Shown here: positions 5,721 to 8,333 of the stretch, piece by piece | Numbering within the stretch: the first letter of the stretch is position 1 | How the letters are laid out: every line of letters starts with the position of its first letter | NCBI GenBank assembly: GCA_945862475.1 | Contig: CAMAYW010000089.1 | Span: forward strand, 1-8,333 | Reading direction: 5' to 3' | DNA: 8,333 bases | Origin: Bacteriovorax stolpii | GTDB taxonomy: Bacteria; Bdellovibrionota; Bacteriovoracia; Bacteriovoracales; Bacteriovoracaceae | Position numbers and translations under genes: made by a program | The notes under the pieces: model-generated | What the model was told of the DNA's origin: nothing | The model's database searches: none | The model's input: only the letters and a program-made list of their open reading frames with translations

Positions 5721-6575
5721 ATGAAACTATTTTTGATCGGAATTATTCTTACAAATTTTTCATTTGCCTGGACTCTGAACAATAACTTTGGAGCTGTTTT
5801 TAAAGATAACCAAGTCAAAGTTTATGTCGATGATGGAACGACTTGTCCCACTAACTCTCTAACGGTTCAAGAACTCGAAAGCTTAATTCAACCTGCCGTC
5901 GATAATTTTTGGAATAATATTCCAACGTCAAATATTCATCTGACCGCAGCTGGCTACTCATCCAATATTTTTACACTTAATCATGGAAGACTTTGCTCTC
6001 CGACGGATGATGCCTGTATTCAGCAAGGAATCAACGATGGGATTGGAGATCCGACAAAAGGATTAATTCCTGCAGTTACGGATATTGTGATCGGTTGTAA
6101 TGATAATGGATCTAATTTTGGAGGCGGCAATGTTCTTGCCGTTACCATTCCCAATAAATTTTCAGGAAAAAAAATTTTAGGTGCTGTCATTCTTATTAAT
6201 GATTCAAGTTCTACTTTTGGAAATTTATCTCGTTCTGATAAGATTGGAGTTATCGCTCACGAAATTGGCCATGCTTTGGGACTTGGACACACTCCAGATA
6301 ATGCTTCTCTCATGTATTACAGAACTGTAAACCAAAGAAAGCGTCTGGGCCAAGATGATATCGATGGCATCTCATTCCTCTATCCCATTCACGGGGATTT
6401 ATTTGGACTCTCAGAAGATGGGTTATTAGGAAGCTGTGGAACAATCACTGATTCGAAGAAACCACCCCAGGCCCCACCATCATTTTTACAAATGATAATG
6501 ACCCTAGGTTTAATGATTTTAATTTTTAGATTAGTTGGATTACTTAATAGATCGAAGACTCGTCCCACGACGTAG
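5721..6575 (+). CDS. Matrixin (M10A-type) zinc metalloprotease with C-terminal membrane anchor
   Basis: A 284-aa secreted metzincin protease. Signal peptide at 1-16 (N-F-S-F-A, cut before W17). The zinc motif H180-E-I-G-H184-A-L-G-L-G-H190 gives three His ligands and the catalytic E181. The Met-turn M198 lies 8 residues after the third His, as in matrix metalloproteases, and L-G-Q-D-D-I-D-G-I-S-F-L-Y-P (209-222) is the usual end of a matrixin domain. No cysteine-switch propeptide is visible, so any zymogen control must differ. C42, C92, C99, C126 and C239 suggest disulfides. After a Pro-rich linker (248-253) comes a hydrophobic segment (about 255-275, with R270) and a basic tail N-R-S-K-T-R, which should hold the enzyme in a membrane. 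It is second in an operon with the beta-barrel gene (3-nt gap; AGGTAG just upstream). The 3' end overlaps the aminopeptidase gene by 36 nt. Confidence 0.9.
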   Translation: MKLFLIGIILTNFSFAWTLNNNFGAVFKDNQVKVYVDDGTTCPTNSLTVQELESLIQPAVDNFWNNIPTSNIHLTAAGYSSNIFTLNHGRLCSPTDDACIQQGINDGIGDPTKGLIPAVTDIVIGCNDNGSNFGGGNVLAVTIPNKFSGKKILGAVILINDSSSTFGNLSRSDKIGVIAHEIGHALGLGHTPDNASLMYYRTVNQRKRLGQDDIDGISFLYPIHGDLFGLSEDGLLGSCGTITDSKKPPQAPPSFLQMIMTLGLMILIFRLVGLLNRSKTRPTT

Positions 6576-8303
6576 GCATTCCGCCTCATACTCTTCTAAG
6601 ATTTTTCTTTCTTCTTCATTTAAGAGATTCATATCAACAAGAGCTGGATCAAATCCGATATAAACAAAGCTATTGATTCTCAGCATATTAGGAAACTGGG
6701 GATGCTTTTCCACCCAACCAATATTTTCTAATCTCACCCCACCAAAACCTGGAACATAAATACCAGGCTCCATGGATACAACTTGACCAGCCTTCATGGG
6801 CACATTGGAAATAGAAGATAGTCTCACGCCTGGCTCATGCACGTGGATTCCAAGCCCATGGCCCGTGCCGTGATTATAGTCATAACCTTTTTTTCTCATG
6901 GCATTTCGAGCGAGACCATCGAGCACCATACCTTTCGTTCCCTCAGGGAAAACTGCGGACTGAACTGCAAGTAAGCCCTTAAGAACGAGTGTGTACATTT
7001 CAATCATCTTGGGATCAGCTTTTTTTGACGAATCTGCAAAAAATGTTCTTGTGGTATCTGTCGCCCAACCACCCTCGAAGTAACCACCAGAATCGAGAAG
7101 AATCATATCCGAGTCTTTAATCACCACTTCATCGGAGGGATTTCCGTAATGAATAATCGAACCATTTGGTCCAACACCAGCGATGGTGTTAAAGCTCTGG
7201 TCAACAGCACCCTCTGCTTTATATTTTTTTGTAGTCTCATTATAAAGATCAAGTTCTGTAATTTTTTTTCCCGCCTTGATTGAGTCTTTGACCCACTTAA
7301 TGGTATTAAAAATCGCCTTATCAGCTTTTTTAAAAGAAGCGTCCATTTGCCTTAATTCAACGGGCTCTTTAATCGACTGGTACTCATAGAAGCCTCCAGA
7401 CTTTTCTTTCAATCTGTCTGTACCAAATATTTTAATAAGCATCCCAAAATCTGCACTATTAAGCATTCCAGGATCAAACCATACTTCATTAAGGTGAAGA
7501 TTATTCTGTAAACGATCTAATTCTTTTGGAAGACTTCCGAATGGAAGAGAAATAAATTCGATTCCGCTTTCTTTTTTTGCCTTTGCACTAATTGGAGTCT
7601 CAGGTGTAACAAAGACATAAACCTTTTCTTTCGTTACTAAGGCCTTCGCATAAAAGCTAGATAGAAACGGTAAGTGATAACCTCGGCAATTCGTAATCCA
7701 CGCAATAGAATCAAGGGCCGTGACATACATGCCCTGTTTTTCATTTTGAAAAATAGAGCGGGTTTTTTCTAGCGTGTCTCTTCCCCGCCATTCACGTGGC
7801 TCAAGTTGAATTTCTTTTGGAACAGGAAGAGATTCAAATTCAATATGATTGTCTAGTTCCCCATGTTCTAAAGGGACGACTTCAACAGCATTTTCTGAAA
7901 GACGCTTCAAATATCCTAGAGTCGTTCTATCAGCTTCATAACCAAGCTTTCTAATACCCAATTTTTTTACATCGGCCGCAAGCTCACCCGTAGTAGAGGA
8001 ATCTCCCCCTACTTTCACCACTTCAATTTCAGAGGCATCCACTTCCAGATCTGCTTGTTCGTGATAGCGTCCGTCTACATAAAGTCTCACTTTCCCATTC
8101 TGAGGGACGAGAACCTCGGCCATCGATCCAGTGAATCCAGTAATGTAATAGCGGTGATTATCCTGAAGGGGCACGTATTCATTGAGAAATGGATCAAAAC
8201 TCGAAATATACATGCCATCAAGGGCACGCTCAGTCATAAGTTTTTTAAGTTTTTGAATGTTCGATTTGATAGTTTGATTTGATAGAGTGAATGTTTTTTT
8301 CAT
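6540..8303 (-). CDS. Xaa-Pro aminopeptidase (aminopeptidase P, M24B), three-domain form
   Basis: A 587-aa cytoplasmic metallopeptidase that removes an N-terminal residue preceding proline. There is no signal peptide. Two creatinase-like N-domains (about 15-155 and 165-315) precede the pita-bread catalytic domain (about 325-545), the long three-domain layout of XPNPEP1-type enzymes rather than the shorter E. coli PepP. The five metal ligands are visible: D404 (L-L-D-S-G-G), D416 (A-T-D-T-T-R-T-F), H482 (G-T-G-H-G-L-G), E512 (S-M-E-P-G-I-Y) and E526 (V-R-L-E-N-I-G); H385 (I-I-H-Y-G) and H489 (V-H-E) are the expected substrate-site histidines. The D404-D416 spacing is 12, one more than in the E. 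coli and human enzymes as I recall them. GAGG at 8311-8314 sits 7 nt before the ATG. The 3' end overlaps the matrixin gene by 36 nt. Probably monocistronic within the window. Confidence 0.94.
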   Translation of the reverse strand: MKKTFTLSNQTIKSNIQKLKKLMTERALDGMYISSFDPFLNEYVPLQDNHRYYITGFTGSMAEVLVPQNGKVRLYVDGRYHEQADLEVDASEIEVVKVGGDSSTTGELAADVKKLGIRKLGYEADRTTLGYLKRLSENAVEVVPLEHGELDNHIEFESLPVPKEIQLEPREWRGRDTLEKTRSIFQNEKQGMYVTALDSIAWITNCRGYHLPFLSSFYAKALVTKEKVYVFVTPETPISAKAKKESGIEFISLPFGSLPKELDRLQNNLHLNEVWFDPGMLNSADFGMLIKIFGTDRLKEKSGGFYEYQSIKEPVELRQMDASFKKADKAIFNTIKWVKDSIKAGKKITELDLYNETTKKYKAEGAVDQSFNTIAGVGPNGSIIHYGNPSDEVVIKDSDMILLDSGGYFEGGWATDTTRTFFADSSKKADPKMIEMYTLVLKGLLAVQSAVFPEGTKGMVLDGLARNAMRKKGYDYNHGTGHGLGIHVHEPGVRLSSISNVPMKAGQVVSMEPGIYVPGFGGVRLENIGWVEKHPQFPNMLRINSFVYIGFDPALVDMNLLNEEERKILEEYEAECLRRGTSLRSIK

Positions 8304-8333
8304 ACAATAACCTCGCCCTATAAAAATACTCTC
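8304..8333 (-). promoter_or_regulatory. Leader of the aminopeptidase gene
   Basis: These 30 bp hold the Shine-Dalgarno GAGG (8311-8314, minus strand). Just upstream, TATTTT (8323-8328) could be a -10 box, and its -35 would lie outside the window. Evidence is thin, so the promoter call is tentative. Confidence 0.25.

Noticed and set aside
8055..8282. 75-codon plus-strand open frame opposite the start of the aminopeptidase gene
   Set aside because: It lies wholly opposite conserved M24B N-domain sequence, so it is a shadow frame.
1..8333. CRISPR arrays, tRNA or rRNA genes, riboswitches, transposases and attachment sites
   Set aside because: No spaced direct repeats, cloverleaf-like segment, mobile-element gene or flanking repeat was seen, and coding genes fill nearly the whole window.

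Overview
This is an AT-rich, gene-dense window with eight protein-coding genes and no RNA gene, insertion sequence, CRISPR array or phage gene that I can support. Nearly every gene that is not housekeeping encodes an exported protein: three lipoproteins, a signal-peptide protein with a deamidase-type catalytic triad, a probable outer-membrane beta-barrel and a membrane-anchored metalloprotease. Low GC, many small secreted proteins and lipoproteins, and this enzyme mix suggest a Gram-negative predatory or environmental bacterium such as a member of the Bacteriovoracales/Bdellovibrionota. That placement is an inference from gene content only.

Left part (1-2364, minus strand): a two-gene operon. 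The upstream gene encodes a 139-aa lipoprotein with a possible BamE/SmpA-like region. It overlaps by 14 nt the start of a large lipoprotein gene that runs off the left edge (at least 652 codons). The large protein carries HELSH plus a downstream Tyr/Glu motif, which resembles the gluzincin active site of the anthrax lethal factor (M34/ATLF) group.

Middle left (2365-3998): a divergent 186-bp intergenic region, then a plus-strand pair joined by a 4-nt ATGA overlap. The first gene encodes a secreted protein with Cys119, His160 and Asp179 arranged as in bacterial protein-glutamine glutaminase. The second encodes a lipoprotein with a canonical 12-residue EF-hand loop.

Middle right (3970-6575): phosphoserine aminotransferase (serC, minus strand), unusually close to the actinobacterial form of the enzyme. 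It diverges across only 56 bp from a plus-strand pair: an outer-membrane-type beta-barrel protein and a matrixin metalloprotease with a C-terminal membrane helix. The short gap holds a symmetric CTATGATAG that could act as a -10 element in both directions.

Right part (6540-8303, minus strand): a three-domain Xaa-Pro aminopeptidase (M24B) with all five metal ligands.

Both convergent gene junctions overlap at their 3' ends (29 and 36 bp), so there is no intergenic room for terminators. Overall the window joins two housekeeping enzymes (serine synthesis, peptide turnover) with three independent exported protein-processing enzymes (ATLF-like protease, glutaminase-like deamidase, matrixin). That would suit an organism that attacks foreign or envelope proteins.
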